DNA from: Streptomyces sp. NBC_00425
GTDB taxonomy: Bacteria; Actinomycetota; Actinomycetes; Streptomycetales; Streptomycetaceae
NCBI RefSeq assembly: GCF_036030735.1
Contig: NZ_CP107928.1
Coordinates: forward strand, 6,324,001 to 6,388,000
Length of the DNA: 64,000 nt
Direction: 5' to 3'
How positions within the stretch are numbered: the first letter of the stretch is position 1; each line of letters opens with the position of its first letter. The notes under the pieces are model-generated. The model was given only the letters and a program-made list of their open reading frames with translations, was not told where the DNA came from and searched no databases. Below, piece after piece: positions 42,922-52,128 of the stretch. Both the position numbers and the translations under genes were made by a program.

Positions 42922-45009
42922 GTGATATCCACTGCTATTCGCGTCGCCCGGGTGGGCAGCGCGGCCGAGCTGGCCGCGGCGGTCCTCATGATGCTGGGCT
43001 ATCCCGGTCTCATGGCGGCCGCGCTCGTCCCGAGCGCCCCCGCCTTCGCCGCCGCGGCCGCCGTGACGTACCTGGCGGACCTCTATCTCCACCACAAGAA
43101 CAGTCGCCTCATCAGCCTGCTGGTCAAGGTGCGGGCCGGTATGGCCACCCGCTTCCTGGTCCGTGAGCTGCTGCTGATCCTGCTTCTGGCGAGGCTCGGC
43201 CTCTCCGAGGACCAGGTGTTCTACGCGGCGATCGCGTGCTTCACGGTGTTCTTCGGGCTCCAGGCTCCGCACAGTGCGCTGGTCGCCCTGATCGACAAGC
43301 GCCGTCAGATGCCGGTCGCGACCAGGAACGTCGACCTGGCCTCCCGGCTGCGCATCCCGGACGCCCCGCCGCGTCTGCTGCTCGGCAACGCCACGGTGAA
43401 GATGCTCCACCTCGACCTCGCCGCCGTCGTGGGCCTGCTCGTCAGCGCGGTCACCGACTCGCAGCGCGCGGGCTTCGTCGGCATCGGCGTCACCCTGGTC
43501 CTGGGCACGCTGTACGTCCTGTTGCTGGTGCCGCACCTGCGGGCGAGGCGGCTCCCGCCGAAGGCCGACAAGGTCCTGGGCACGCTGAGCGCCTGGCTGC
43601 GCGAGTACCGCCCCGAGACGGTGCTGTACTTCTCCGGCTCCGACGACTCCGCCTACCAGGTCAACATGTGGCTGGAGACCATGGAGCAGATGGAGTCCCG
43701 GCCCCTGGTCATCCTGCGTGAACGCGTCATCCTGGAGAAGATGGCGCCCACGTCGGTCCCTGTCGTCTGCGTGCCCGGGGGGGTGCACCTGATGAACATG
43801 GACCTGTCCATGGTGCGGGTCGCGTTGTACTGCGCGAACGTCGGCAAGAACATCCACCTGCTGCGCGTGCCGACGATGAAGCACGTCTTCATCGGCCACG
43901 GCGACAGCGACAAGGCGGCCAGCGTCAACCCGTTCAGCAAGGTCTACGACGAGGTGTGGACCGCCGGCCGCGCGGGCCGCGACCGTTACGCCATCGCCGA
44001 CGTCGGCATCCGCGACGAGGACATCGTCGAGGTCGGCCGTCCGCAACTGGCCCCGATCCGGGCGGTCGCCCCCGAGGGCGACGTTCCCACCGTGCTGTAC
44101 GCGCCCACCTGGGAGGGCTGGGACGACAACCCGGGCAACACCTCGCTGCTGCTGGCCGGCGAGAACATCGTGAAGAAGCTGATCGCGGCCGAGCCCCCGG
44201 TCCGCGTCCTGTACAAGCCGCACCCCTTCACCGGCACCCGCAGCGCCAAGGCGGCGGCCGCGCACCGGAGGATCACGGCCCTGATCAAGAAGGGCGCGGC
44301 AGAGCGCGCCGCCGACCCCCGCTTCACCGCGGACCCCGCGGCGCAGGCCAGGGCCAAGACCGAGCTCTCCCGCCTCAAGGCCCGGCTGGACGGTCTCGCG
44401 CTCGCCTTCGACGCGCGTGCGGACGAGGCCGTGACGAGTCGCGACGGCATCGTCGACGTCCGTAAGCACGAGGAGGCCGCGCGGCTGCGCGCCGACTGGG
44501 ACGCCGCCTACTGGCGTTCCTTCCCGTCCTTCGAGCACCGGGTGATCACGGGCGCGGCGCCCCAGCTGTTCGACTGCTTCAACGCCTCCGCGGCGATGGT
44601 CTCCGACATCTCCAGCGTGGTCTCCGACTTCCTCGCGAGCGGCAAGCCGTACGCGGTCACGGACTCCGCGGAGCTGGGGGCGGAGGAGTTCCGGCGGCAG
44701 AACACCGCGGTGCGCGCGGCCGTCATCCTCGGCAACGACGCGGCCGAGCTGGACCAGCTGCTCGACGCGGTGCGCGACCCGGCCGCCGATCCGCTGGCCA
44801 AGGACCGCAAGGAGCTCAAGGAGTACCTGCTCGGTCCGGACGAGCCGACCTCACTGCAGCAGTTCGACGCCGCCGTCACCCGTCTGGCCCTGAAGGCCGA
44901 GGCGCGCAACGTCAGCCAGCAGGCCCTCGGGGCAGCGGCGGCGGAGGCCTCGGTGGGGGCCGCGCCGGACAACGGAGCGGCGCTGCCCGACGGAGTCGCG
45001 ACCGCCTGA
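42922..45009 (+). CDS. CDP-glycerol/CDP-ribitol polyol-phosphotransferase (TagF-like)
   Basis: 695 aa. The N-terminal third has several hydrophobic helices (LAAAVLMMLGYPGLMAAALV, LLLILLLARLGL, AAVVGLLVSAV). The catalytic GT-B-like domain follows: HVFIGHGDSDKAASVNPFSK (catalytic His region), VLYAPTWEGWDDNPGNTS, VLYKPHPFTGTRS, and the C-terminal SDISSVVSDFLASGKPYAV. This is the CDP-glycerol glycerophosphotransferase family that polymerises teichoic acid backbones. Given the upstream Bcs1-like gene, ribitol phosphate is the more likely unit. An acidic helical insert (about 450-520) lies between the two motif sets. GTG start 42922. Confidence 0.87.
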   Translation: MISTAIRVARVGSAAELAAAVLMMLGYPGLMAAALVPSAPAFAAAAAVTYLADLYLHHKNSRLISLLVKVRAGMATRFLVRELLLILLLARLGLSEDQVFYAAIACFTVFFGLQAPHSALVALIDKRRQMPVATRNVDLASRLRIPDAPPRLLLGNATVKMLHLDLAAVVGLLVSAVTDSQRAGFVGIGVTLVLGTLYVLLLVPHLRARRLPPKADKVLGTLSAWLREYRPETVLYFSGSDDSAYQVNMWLETMEQMESRPLVILRERVILEKMAPTSVPVVCVPGGVHLMNMDLSMVRVALYCANVGKNIHLLRVPTMKHVFIGHGDSDKAASVNPFSKVYDEVWTAGRAGRDRYAIADVGIRDEDIVEVGRPQLAPIRAVAPEGDVPTVLYAPTWEGWDDNPGNTSLLLAGENIVKKLIAAEPPVRVLYKPHPFTGTRSAKAAAAHRRITALIKKGAAERAADPRFTADPAAQARAKTELSRLKARLDGLALAFDARADEAVTSRDGIVDVRKHEEAARLRADWDAAYWRSFPSFEHRVITGAAPQLFDCFNASAAMVSDISSVVSDFLASGKPYAVTDSAELGAEEFRRQNTAVRAAVILGNDAAELDQLLDAVRDPAADPLAKDRKELKEYLLGPDEPTSLQQFDAAVTRLALKAEARNVSQQALGAAAAEASVGAAPDNGAALPDGVATA

Positions 45010-45034
45010 GGGCGCCCGACCGCGGTGCCGCCGC

Positions 45035-45094
45035 GATGCACGACGAGCCGGACCCCCGGAGACTTCTCTCCGGGGGTCCGGCTCGTCGTGCATC
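45035..45094 (+). terminator. Perfect 28-bp hairpin terminator
   Basis: Arms 45035-45062 and 45067-45094 are perfectly complementary over 28 bp, closed by a CTTC tetraloop. Ends the CDP-ribitol/polymerase pair. Confidence 0.92.
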
Positions 45095-45203
45095 CTGTGA
45101 TGTGGAACACGTGTCGAAGTCCGAGCAACCCGCCCCGGTCGTTCGTCGTCTATCGGGTATCCAAAGCAGTCTTGTCGGAACGTAGTGGTGGTGAGAGGGA
45201 AAA

Positions 45204-46433
45204 GTGACCGTTGCGCAGCCTGACGTCACGGTGGTCATCGGGGCGTACGAGGCGATGCCGTACCTGGTCGAGTGCCTTGCCTCGGTCGAGGCGCAGACCC
45301 TGGCGCCCGGCCGCATCGAGGTCATAGCCATAGACGACGGCTCGCGCGACGGCACGGGGGAGTGCCTGGAGGAGTTCGCCGCCCGCGCTCCCATGGCCGT
45401 CACCGTGATCCGGCAGGAGAACTCCGGTGGCCCCAGCGGCCCGCGCAACGTCGGCCTCGCCAAGGCGACCGGGCGTTACGTCTTCTTCCTCGACGCGGAC
45501 GACCGGCTCGGCGCCGAGGCCCTGGAGCGCATGGTCGCCATGGCCGACCGCAACGGCACGGACGTGGTCCTCGGGCGCGTCGAGGGCATCAACCGCAACC
45601 CCCCGAAGTCGATGTGGGCCAAGACGCTCGAGCGCACGGACGTCTTCTCCTCCAACATCAAGTTCACCCTCAGCGCGCAGAAGCTCTTCCGCCGGGAGTT
45701 CCTGCAGCGCCACGACATACGGTTCGACGAGTCCCTGTGGACCGGCGAGGACGCGCTGTTCACCATGGAGGCCTATCTGCGGGCCGACGGCGTCTCCGTG
45801 GTCGCCGACTACACCTGCTACTACCTGGTGGGCCGCAGCGACGGCAAGCATGTGACGAAGAGCGGGAGTTACACCCTGCGCTTCGACTCCGCGCGCGCCC
45901 TGATGGGCCTGCTGGCGCGGCTGCTCCCGCCGGGGGCCAAGCGGGACGTGCTCATGGTCCGCCCGTTCCTCGTCACCGTGCTGCCGCAGTTCGGGCCCGT
46001 CTTCCTCAGGAACGACGAGGAGATCCGGCGCACCAAGATGGAGCTGGCCCAGCCCCTGATGGACGCCTACTGGAACGAGGGCGTCGCCCAGCGGCTCAAG
46101 GTCCACGAGCGGCTGCGCCTGGAACTGGTGGCCCGGCAGCGCCCCGACCTGCTCGTGGACGTCCTCGAGTTCATCAAGGCCAAGAGCGCGCCGACGCCGG
46201 TCCTGAAGAAGCGCAACACGCAGCTCTACCTGGCCTATCCGCACTACGGCTCGCGCGAGACCGGTCTGCCCGACCGGATCTACCTCGCAGAGCCCCGCGA
46301 GGCCGCGGACTACCCGGGCTGGCGCAAGGACGCCACCGAGACGTTCCTGCGCGGCTTCGCCCGCAAGGTCCGCAGGCGGCTGAGCAGACTCCGCCGGCCC
46401 CCGATGAGGCCGGGCGGCACCGCGGCGGCCTGA
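45204..46433 (+). CDS. TarS-like family 2 glycosyltransferase, short form
   Basis: 409 aa. Motifs in order: VTVVIGAYEAMPYLVECLAS, IDDGSRDGTG, RQENSGGPSGPRNVGLAKAT, DADDRL, and SLWTGEDALFTMEAYLRADG. Closely similar in layout to TarS/TarP and to the gene at 26101, but lacking the long beta-rich C-terminal domain. The C-terminus is basic (RKVRRRLSRLRR), suggesting membrane association. Likely decorates the poly-ribitol-phosphate polymer made by its neighbours, or adds a linking sugar; donor unknown. GTG start at 45204 after GAGAGGGA. Convergent with the pyruvyl transferase. Confidence 0.86.
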   Translation: MTVAQPDVTVVIGAYEAMPYLVECLASVEAQTLAPGRIEVIAIDDGSRDGTGECLEEFAARAPMAVTVIRQENSGGPSGPRNVGLAKATGRYVFFLDADDRLGAEALERMVAMADRNGTDVVLGRVEGINRNPPKSMWAKTLERTDVFSSNIKFTLSAQKLFRREFLQRHDIRFDESLWTGEDALFTMEAYLRADGVSVVADYTCYYLVGRSDGKHVTKSGSYTLRFDSARALMGLLARLLPPGAKRDVLMVRPFLVTVLPQFGPVFLRNDEEIRRTKMELAQPLMDAYWNEGVAQRLKVHERLRLELVARQRPDLLVDVLEFIKAKSAPTPVLKKRNTQLYLAYPHYGSRETGLPDRIYLAEPREAADYPGWRKDATETFLRGFARKVRRRLSRLRRPPMRPGGTAAA

Positions 46434-46469
46434 GCCGGAGCGTCGTCCGCCGGGGGAGCGGGGGCCGGG

Positions 46470-47870
46470 CTACTTGCCCGGCTTGAGGGCGCGACGCAGG
46501 GGACCGCCCACCACGCGTCTCGCCCGCCGGTAGATCGAGGGGGCCGGGATGACCGCGGCGGCCCTGGCCGCGCCCCGCGCGCCGGACCGGCTCTTGGCCA
46601 GGTCTCGCTTCAACTGGGCGTTGGTGGAGTCCAGTTCGCTGATCCGCTGCTGGAGCCAGCCGAACCGGGTGGTCAGCGAGGCGAGGTCGGCGTCGTTCCA
46701 GGGACGCACGCCCGCCGGGAAGGACAGCGAGCGCAGCCTCTTGTCGAAGGCCCGGCCGCCGTCGCCGTGGGTGAAGGTGTTCTGCAGCCCGTTCTTGTCC
46801 AGGAACGCCGTGAACCGGTCGAACCGCTCCTTGTGGTTCCCGGTGAGCCCGCTGAAGTCGGCCTCCTCGTAGAGGTCGGCCGGGTCGAGGTCCGCGGGCG
46901 TCTCGCTGAGCAGCCGGTGCGGTATCTCGAAGTAGCGGCACAGCTCCAGCGTCCGCGAGTCGAAGGCGAGCACGGTCGCGGGCGTGCCGGCCAGCAGCGC
47001 CGCGATGTTGCCGTGGATGCGTGAGCCGAACGAGTAGTCGAACGTGCGCAGGTCGTCCAGCCAGGTGACCGGGTCGATGTAGACCCGCGCCTTGCCCTCC
47101 CGGTACATCGGGTGGTCCGGGTGGGTGGGCATCTCGGTGACCCTGCCGCCCACGGAGTCCGTGTCCCGCCAGTACAGCTGACGGGCGTCGGTGAGGTTCT
47201 GGCCTATGTAGAGCAGGTTCGGATAACGCTCGTTCGCCCGGGTGATGATCCGGTGCAGACCGCCCCCGCGCACCGCGGCGTGCGAGCCGTTGACGGCGAT
47301 CCGCGACTCCGCGGTGAGCGCCGCCGTCCGCTTCTCCACCGGCAGCCGGTCGCCGTGCAGGAACATCGACGGGCAGCCGATGACCTCGACGTCCCGGAAG
47401 CCCATGTCGTCGAGGTACCGCTCGGTGAACTCGCCCCGCACGCCGATCGTGGCGCTGCGGTCCAGGACCGCCGCGCAGAAGGCACGCACCGAGGCCTCGA
47501 TGGGCTTCAGCCGCTCGGCCTCGTAGGTCACCCCGGTCTGCGCGCCGACGCCCAGCACCACGACCGGGATCCTCAGCTTCCCGATGAGCCGGGTCAGCCG
47601 CTGCAGAGGCTGCTCGAAGGTCGGCCGGAAGGCGTTGGCCAGGGGGACGACGAAGGCGTCGTACTCCTCGTTGATCCGCGCCGCCGCGTTCGCGTCGGAC
47701 CGCATGCCGTTCGAGACGACCTCGGTGTCCGGGGCCATGAGGATCTTGTGCGCTGCGTCACTGAAGATCAGGTTGCCGGAGTTGGTGGCCATGACGTCGC
47801 GGTGGAGGGCTTCCTCGACGGGGACGACGTCGAAGGGGCTCTTCCCCGACCGGAGGAGTATGCGCTTCAC
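46470..47870 (-). CDS. Polysaccharide pyruvyl transferase family protein
   Basis: 466 aa, PF04230-type GT-B-like fold. Marks: VVVLGVGAQTGVT, TIGVRGEFTERYLDDMGFRD, EVIGCPSMF, RIAVNGSHAAVRG, and the conserved SRIHGNIAALLAGTPATVLA. These enzymes transfer pyruvate from PEP to form ketals on sugars of surface polymers. The C-terminal 80 residues contain a coiled coil (LQQRISELDSTNAQLKRDLA) and a basic tail, extra to the core. GTG start 47870. Presumably modifies a hexose of the wall polymer made by the adjacent genes. Divergent from proB across a 236-nt region. Confidence 0.87.
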   Translation of the reverse strand: MKRILLRSGKSPFDVVPVEEALHRDVMATNSGNLIFSDAAHKILMAPDTEVVSNGMRSDANAAARINEEYDAFVVPLANAFRPTFEQPLQRLTRLIGKLRIPVVVLGVGAQTGVTYEAERLKPIEASVRAFCAAVLDRSATIGVRGEFTERYLDDMGFRDVEVIGCPSMFLHGDRLPVEKRTAALTAESRIAVNGSHAAVRGGGLHRIITRANERYPNLLYIGQNLTDARQLYWRDTDSVGGRVTEMPTHPDHPMYREGKARVYIDPVTWLDDLRTFDYSFGSRIHGNIAALLAGTPATVLAFDSRTLELCRYFEIPHRLLSETPADLDPADLYEEADFSGLTGNHKERFDRFTAFLDKNGLQNTFTHGDGGRAFDKRLRSLSFPAGVRPWNDADLASLTTRFGWLQQRISELDSTNAQLKRDLAKSRSGARGAARAAAVIPAPSIYRRARRVVGGPLRRALKPGK

Positions 47871-48106
47871 ACCGCGAACTGTAGGTGACCCAAACTTGAA
47901 AATAAATTTGTGTTCTCTTCAAATTCGACGAGGAACCGACACAACCTTTTTGCCGTATGCAAATGGTGAGCAAACGGTGACGTTGTGTGCTCGCCGCTGC
48001 TTCGCCGCGCTGTCCGCGAGATGAAACCCCGGAGCGGTCCCGGGCCCCGTTCGCGTAGATTGCCGGGCAGCGCAGCCGTGGACCTACGCAAGGGGCGAAG
48101 AACAAG
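47871..48106. promoter_or_regulatory. Divergent promoter region, pyruvyl transferase / proB
   Basis: Contains an AT-rich stretch at about 47895-47960 that is unusual for this genome, with TTGAA and TTCAA half-sites. TACAGT read on the minus strand (47878-47883) could be a -10 for the pyruvyl transferase. TAGATT near 48057-48062 could be a -10 for proB. Confidence 0.4.
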
Positions 48107-49234
48107 GTGGCAGGGGCAAGGCAGGCCGTGGGCGAGGCCCGCAGGATCGTCGTCAAGGTCGGCTCGTCGTCGCTGACCACCGCCTCGGGCGGCCTCGACG
48201 CCGACCGGGTCGACGCGCTCGTCGACGTCCTCGCCAAGAGCCGCAGCGGGGGAGAGAGGGAAGTCGTCCTCGTCTCGTCCGGGGCCATCGCCGCCGGGCT
48301 CGCCCCACTGGGACTGCGCCGCCGCCCCAAGGACCTCGCCCGGCAGCAGGCCGCCGCCAGCGTCGGCCAGGGCCTGCTCGTCGCCCGCTACACCGCCTCG
48401 TTCGCCCGCTACGGCGTCCGTGTCGGCCAAGTGCTGCTGACCAGCGACGACATGAGCCGCCGCGCCCACCACCGCAACGCCTCCCGCACCCTCGACAAGC
48501 TGCTCGCGATGGGCGCCTTCCCGATCGTCAACGAGAACGACACCATCGCCACCGACGAGATCCGCTTCGGCGACAACGACCGGCTCGCCGCCCTCGTCGC
48601 CCACCTCGTCCACGCCGACCTGCTGGTCCTGCTGTCGGACGTCGACGGGGTCTACGACGGCGACCCCAGCACACCGGGCACCTCGCGGATCGCCGAGGTG
48701 CGCGGGCCCGGCGACCTCGCGCACGTCGAGATCGGCAGCGCCGGCAAGGCGGGCGTCGGCACCGGCGGCATGGTCACCAAGGTCGAGGCCGCCCGGATCG
48801 CGGCCGCCGCCGGCATCCCCGTGGTGCTCACCAGCGCCGTTCACGCGGCGGACGCCCTGGTCGGCGGGGACACCGGCACCTACTTCCGTCCGACCGGCAA
48901 GCGCTCTGCCGACCGGCTGCTGTGGCTTCAGCACGCCTCCACCCCGCAGGGCTCCCTGACCCTGGACGACGGCGCGGTGCGCGCGGTCGTCGAGCGGCGC
49001 ACGTCGTTGCTGCCGGCCGGGATCGCGTCCGTCGAGGGCGAGTTCAGCGCGGGCGACCCCGTCGAGCTGCGGGACACCCGGGGGCGTGCGGTGGCCCGCG
49101 GTCTCGTCAACTTCGACGCCAAGGAGATCCCCCAGCTGATCGGGCGGTCGACCCGGGACCTGGCACGCGAACTGGGAGCGGAGTACGAGCGCGAGGTCGT
49201 CCACCGCGACGACCTGGTGATTCTCCACCCGTAA
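48107..49234 (+). CDS. proB: Glutamate 5-kinase
   Basis: First enzyme of proline synthesis: phosphorylates glutamate to gamma-glutamyl phosphate. 375 aa with an amino-acid kinase domain (IVVKVGSSSLT, VLVSSGAIAAGL, PIVNENDTIATDEI, LLSDVDGVYDGDP, GTGGMVTKVEAARIA) and a C-terminal PUA domain (about 275-375, VEGEFSAGDPVELRDTRGRA). The PUA domain is usual for feedback-regulated forms. GTG start 48107. Its product is unstable and is passed to ProA, encoded 0.8 kb downstream. Confidence 0.97.
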   Translation: MAGARQAVGEARRIVVKVGSSSLTTASGGLDADRVDALVDVLAKSRSGGEREVVLVSSGAIAAGLAPLGLRRRPKDLARQQAAASVGQGLLVARYTASFARYGVRVGQVLLTSDDMSRRAHHRNASRTLDKLLAMGAFPIVNENDTIATDEIRFGDNDRLAALVAHLVHADLLVLLSDVDGVYDGDPSTPGTSRIAEVRGPGDLAHVEIGSAGKAGVGTGGMVTKVEAARIAAAAGIPVVLTSAVHAADALVGGDTGTYFRPTGKRSADRLLWLQHASTPQGSLTLDDGAVRAVVERRTSLLPAGIASVEGEFSAGDPVELRDTRGRAVARGLVNFDAKEIPQLIGRSTRDLARELGAEYEREVVHRDDLVILHP

Positions 49235-49387
49235 ACACGCTCGAACGATCCGTACCGGTGGGGGACGTTCCGTGAAACCGCCCCACGAAGGCGTGCGGCC
49301 TGCTCAACTTTGTCTCAGGGACACGGCCGCGGGCGACCGCGGTGAAACGCGGGACATCCGCACGAGCGCTGCGTAAAGGAGGCCGTC

Positions 49388-49897
49388 GTGAGACGAGTGC
49401 GCCCTGGGGTGGCAGCGGCTCGTGGGAGTACCGGCGGGGTCGGTTCGGCGGCGCCGCGCACACCCGGCGAGGAGCGCGCCCTGACCAGCGTGGCCGCCGG
49501 TGAGCGCTACCGGGCGCAGGAGGTCGCCGAGTCGAAGGGCGGGCAGCCCGTGGAGGTCGCCCGGCTGTGGCACGTCACCCTCAGCGTCTCCGGCGAGGAG
49601 GCCCCGGTGCAGGAGGTCCGGCGGGCTCTGGAACAGCTCGCCCACGATCATCCGTTTCTCCTGACCAGCAGATACGCGGGCGATCACGCCGAGATCCGGT
49701 ACTGGGAGGAGGCCCGCGACCTGCATGACGCGGCCGCCGTCGCCCTGCGCCTGTGGGGCGAGCACCGCCAGACGGCCGGCCTGCCGCCCTGGGAGATCGT
49801 CGGCCTCGAGGTCATCGACCGCCAGACCTACCACCAGCGCATCGCCGAGGGCTATGGCCCGGCCCCGGCGACGCCGGTGGGGGTCCACCCCTACTGA
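49388..49897 (+). CDS. Conserved hypothetical protein between proB and proA
   Basis: 169 aa, no family recognised. The first 45 residues are low-complexity. The rest looks like a small alpha/beta domain: VARLWHVTLSVSGEEAPVQE, LAHDHPFLLTSRYAGDHAEI, YWEEARDLHDAAAVALRLWG, and PPWEIVGLEVIDRQTYHQR. No membrane segment or signal peptide. GTG 49388 has GGAGG 5 nt upstream, which is strong start evidence, although a later start near VAAGERY cannot be excluded. Its place between proB and proA suggests co-inheritance with proline synthesis, but no functional link is visible. Confidence 0.75.
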   Translation: MRRVRPGVAAARGSTGGVGSAAPRTPGEERALTSVAAGERYRAQEVAESKGGQPVEVARLWHVTLSVSGEEAPVQEVRRALEQLAHDHPFLLTSRYAGDHAEIRYWEEARDLHDAAAVALRLWGEHRQTAGLPPWEIVGLEVIDRQTYHQRIAEGYGPAPATPVGVHPY

Positions 49898-49982
49898 CGT
49901 CCCTCGCCGCCGCGCCCCGGGAAGTCCCGCGGGGATTCTCGGTCTCCCCGGGGAATCTCGGGGTGTGGAACGCGCGGTGAAC

Positions 49983-50011
49983 GGGCCGGTGCGGCGCACT
50001 ACCCTTCCCTT
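49983..50011 (+). promoter_or_regulatory. Candidate leaderless proA promoter
   Basis: TACCCT at 50000-50005 lies 6 nt before ATG 50012. An upstream GTGAAC is at 17-nt spacing. No ribosome site is present, consistent with a leaderless mRNA. Confidence 0.5.
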
Positions 50012-51298
50012 ATGACCACGCTCTCGCCGTACGACTCCATGTCCCCGGTCACCCGGGCCGCCTACCGTGCCAAGGCCGCCGCCGCCGACCTCGCGCCGCT
50101 GCCCCGGGCCGCCAAGGACGACGCGCTGCTCGCCATCGCGGACGCACTGGAGGTCCGTACGAGCGAGATCGTCGAGGCCAACGCCGTGGACATCGCCAAG
50201 GCCCGCGAGGCCGGCACCAGCGAAGCCATCGTCGACCGGCTGACCCTCACCCCGGAGCGGGTCCGTGCCATCGCCTCCGACGTGCGGGACGTCGTCGCGC
50301 TGCCCGACCCGGTCGGCGAGGTCGTCCGCGGGTCGACCCTGCCCAACGGCATCGACCTGCGCCAGGTGCGGGTCCCGCTCGGCGTCGTCGGCATCATCTA
50401 CGAAGCCCGTCCGAACGTCACCGTGGACGCCGCCGCGCTCTGCCTGAAGTCGGGCAACGCGGTCCTGCTGCGCGGATCCTCCTCCGCCTACGAGTCGAAC
50501 AACGCCCTCGTCCGGGTGATCCGTGACGCGGTGGGCGGGGCCGGGCTGCCCGCCGACGCCGTGCAGCTGGTGCCCGGTGAGGGCCGCGACAGCGTCCGCG
50601 AGCTGATGCGCGCCCGTGGACTGGTCGACGTCCTCATCCCGCGCGGCGGCGCCTCGCTCATCCAGACCGTGGTCACGGAGTCCACCGTCCCGGTCATCGA
50701 GACCGGCACCGGCAACTGCCACGTCTACGTCGACGCCCACGCCGACCTCGACATGGCGATCGACATCCTGATCAACTCCAAGGCCCACCGGGTCAGCGTC
50801 TGCAACGCCGCCGAGACCCTCCTCGTCCACCAGGACATCGCCCCCGAGTTCCTGCCCCGCGCCCTCGACGCCCTCGCGGAGGCGGGCGTGACCGTGCACG
50901 CCGACGAGCGCGTGCTGGCCTACGCCGAGGACTCCAAGGCGACCGTCGTCGAGGCGACCCCGGAGGACTGGGAGACCGAGTACCTCTCCTACGACATCGC
51001 CGCCGCCGTGGTCGACTCGCTGGACCGGGCCGTCGAGCACATCCGGCTGTGGACCTCCGGTCACACCGAGGCCATCGTCACCACGTCGCAGCAGGCGGCC
51101 CGCCGATTCACCCAGCTGGTCGACTCCACCACGGTGGCCGTCAACGCCTCGACCCGCTTCACCGACGGGGGCCAGTTCGGCTTCGGCGCCGAGATCGGCA
51201 TCTCCACCCAGAAGCTGCACGCCCGCGGTCCCATGGGCCTGCCGGAGCTGACCAGCACGAAGTACATCGTCACGGGCGACGGACACGTACGGCGCTGA
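50012..51298 (+). CDS. proA: Gamma-glutamyl phosphate reductase
   Basis: Second enzyme of proline synthesis: NADPH-dependent reduction of gamma-glutamyl phosphate to glutamate semialdehyde. 428 aa of the aldehyde dehydrogenase superfamily. Recognised by [53 protein letters not shown], the catalytic cysteine in [14 protein letters not shown], and [20 protein letters not shown]. Acts after ProB. ATG 50012 with a -10 only 6 nt upstream. Confidence 0.97.
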   Translation: MTTLSPYDSMSPVTRAAYRAKAAAADLAPLPRAAKDDALLAIADALEVRTSEIVEANAVDIAKAREAGTSEAIVDRLTLTPERVRAIASDVRDVVALPDPVGEVVRGSTLPNGIDLRQVRVPLGVVGIIYEARPNVTVDAAALCLKSGNAVLLRGSSSAYESNNALVRVIRDAVGGAGLPADAVQLVPGEGRDSVRELMRARGLVDVLIPRGGASLIQTVVTESTVPVIETGTGNCHVYVDAHADLDMAIDILINSKAHRVSVCNAAETLLVHQDIAPEFLPRALDALAEAGVTVHADERVLAYAEDSKATVVEATPEDWETEYLSYDIAAAVVDSLDRAVEHIRLWTSGHTEAIVTTSQQAARRFTQLVDSTTVAVNASTRFTDGGQFGFGAEIGISTQKLHARGPMGLPELTSTKYIVTGDGHVRR

Positions 51299-51417
51299 CC
51301 CGGCCGCCGGGGAACGCACGAACGGCCGAGTGCGCCATCGCGCGCAGGCCGCCGTGAGAGGCGTCTCATCCGGCTCATGAATTTCCCTTCCGCCTGCCCA
51401 AAACGACCCTCCAGGTC

Positions 51418-51429
51418 TACTCTGGACAT
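51418..51429 (+). promoter_or_regulatory. Candidate leaderless promoter -10
   Basis: TACTCT at 51418-51423 ends 6 nt before GTG 51430. The same hexamer and spacing precede the related gene at 52129. Confidence 0.5.
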
Positions 51430-52005
51430 GTGCCGGAGGACGTGGGGGGTACGCCGTTCCCTGACGGCTGGGAGCCCGACGACGACCACGACCGCGGGGT
51501 GTCGGACGAAGAGTTCGCCTCCGTGGTCTTCGACGAGGCCTTCGTGCAGGCGGCCGTGGTGCACGAGCCGACCGCCGTCGAACGCCTCCTCGCCGCAGCC
51601 GAGGCGAGAGCCGAGGCCTCGGAGGCAGAGGCCCGCAGAGCCCGCGCCAGAGGCGACCGCTACGAGGACGTCTACGGCGCGGACGATTTCGGCCATGATC
51701 CGGACATCGACGACCCGGACGACGCCGAGCTCGCCGAAGGCTGGGAGCGTGGCTACGGCGCCCACGGGCCGTACGGCAGACAGAGCCGCTGGCACCGCCC
51801 CGTGGCCTGGATGCTCGCCCTGGTCATGGGCGTCGGCATGGTCGCGCTGGCGTTCGCCGCGGTCTATCGGGGCACCTCCTCGGGCGGCCGTGACCAGGTG
51901 CCGGCGCCCGCCACGACCGGACTCGAACAGGGGAGCGTGCCCCCGCCCTCCGCCTCCGCCGACCAGTCCCGGCCACCCGTCTCGGCGGTCCCACGCACAC
52001 CCTGA
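51430..52005 (+). CDS. Single-pass membrane protein with N-terminal VVFDEAF motif
   Basis: 191 aa, not a named family. An acidic cytoplasmic part carries the motif EEFASVVFDEAFVQAAVVHE, then an Ala/Glu/Arg helix, an acidic linker, one transmembrane helix (WMLALVMGVGMVALAFAAVY, about residues 131-150), and a short Pro/Ser extracytoplasmic tail. The motif is shared with the next gene (EYRSVVFDESFIRAARIQE), so the pair are relatives with different outer domains. GTG 51430 is supported by the -10 placed 6 nt upstream. Probably envelope-linked, role unknown. Confidence 0.75.
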   Translation: MPEDVGGTPFPDGWEPDDDHDRGVSDEEFASVVFDEAFVQAAVVHEPTAVERLLAAAEARAEASEAEARRARARGDRYEDVYGADDFGHDPDIDDPDDAELAEGWERGYGAHGPYGRQSRWHRPVAWMLALVMGVGMVALAFAAVYRGTSSGGRDQVPAPATTGLEQGSVPPPSASADQSRPPVSAVPRTP

Positions 52006-52116
52006 ACGTCAGTGCGACGCAAAGCCGTACGAGCCGTACGCGCGTGGGCGCGAAACCGGTGAGCCCCTGTCAGAACTTGGCGTACAGCGAGGCGTTTACC
52101 CGAGGTCCGCGCGACC

Positions 52117-52128
52117 TACTCTGAAAGT
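52117..52128 (+). promoter_or_regulatory. Candidate leaderless promoter -10
   Basis: TACTCT at 52117-52122, 6 nt before ATG 52129; GTTTAC lies about 17 nt further upstream as a possible -35. Confidence 0.5.
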
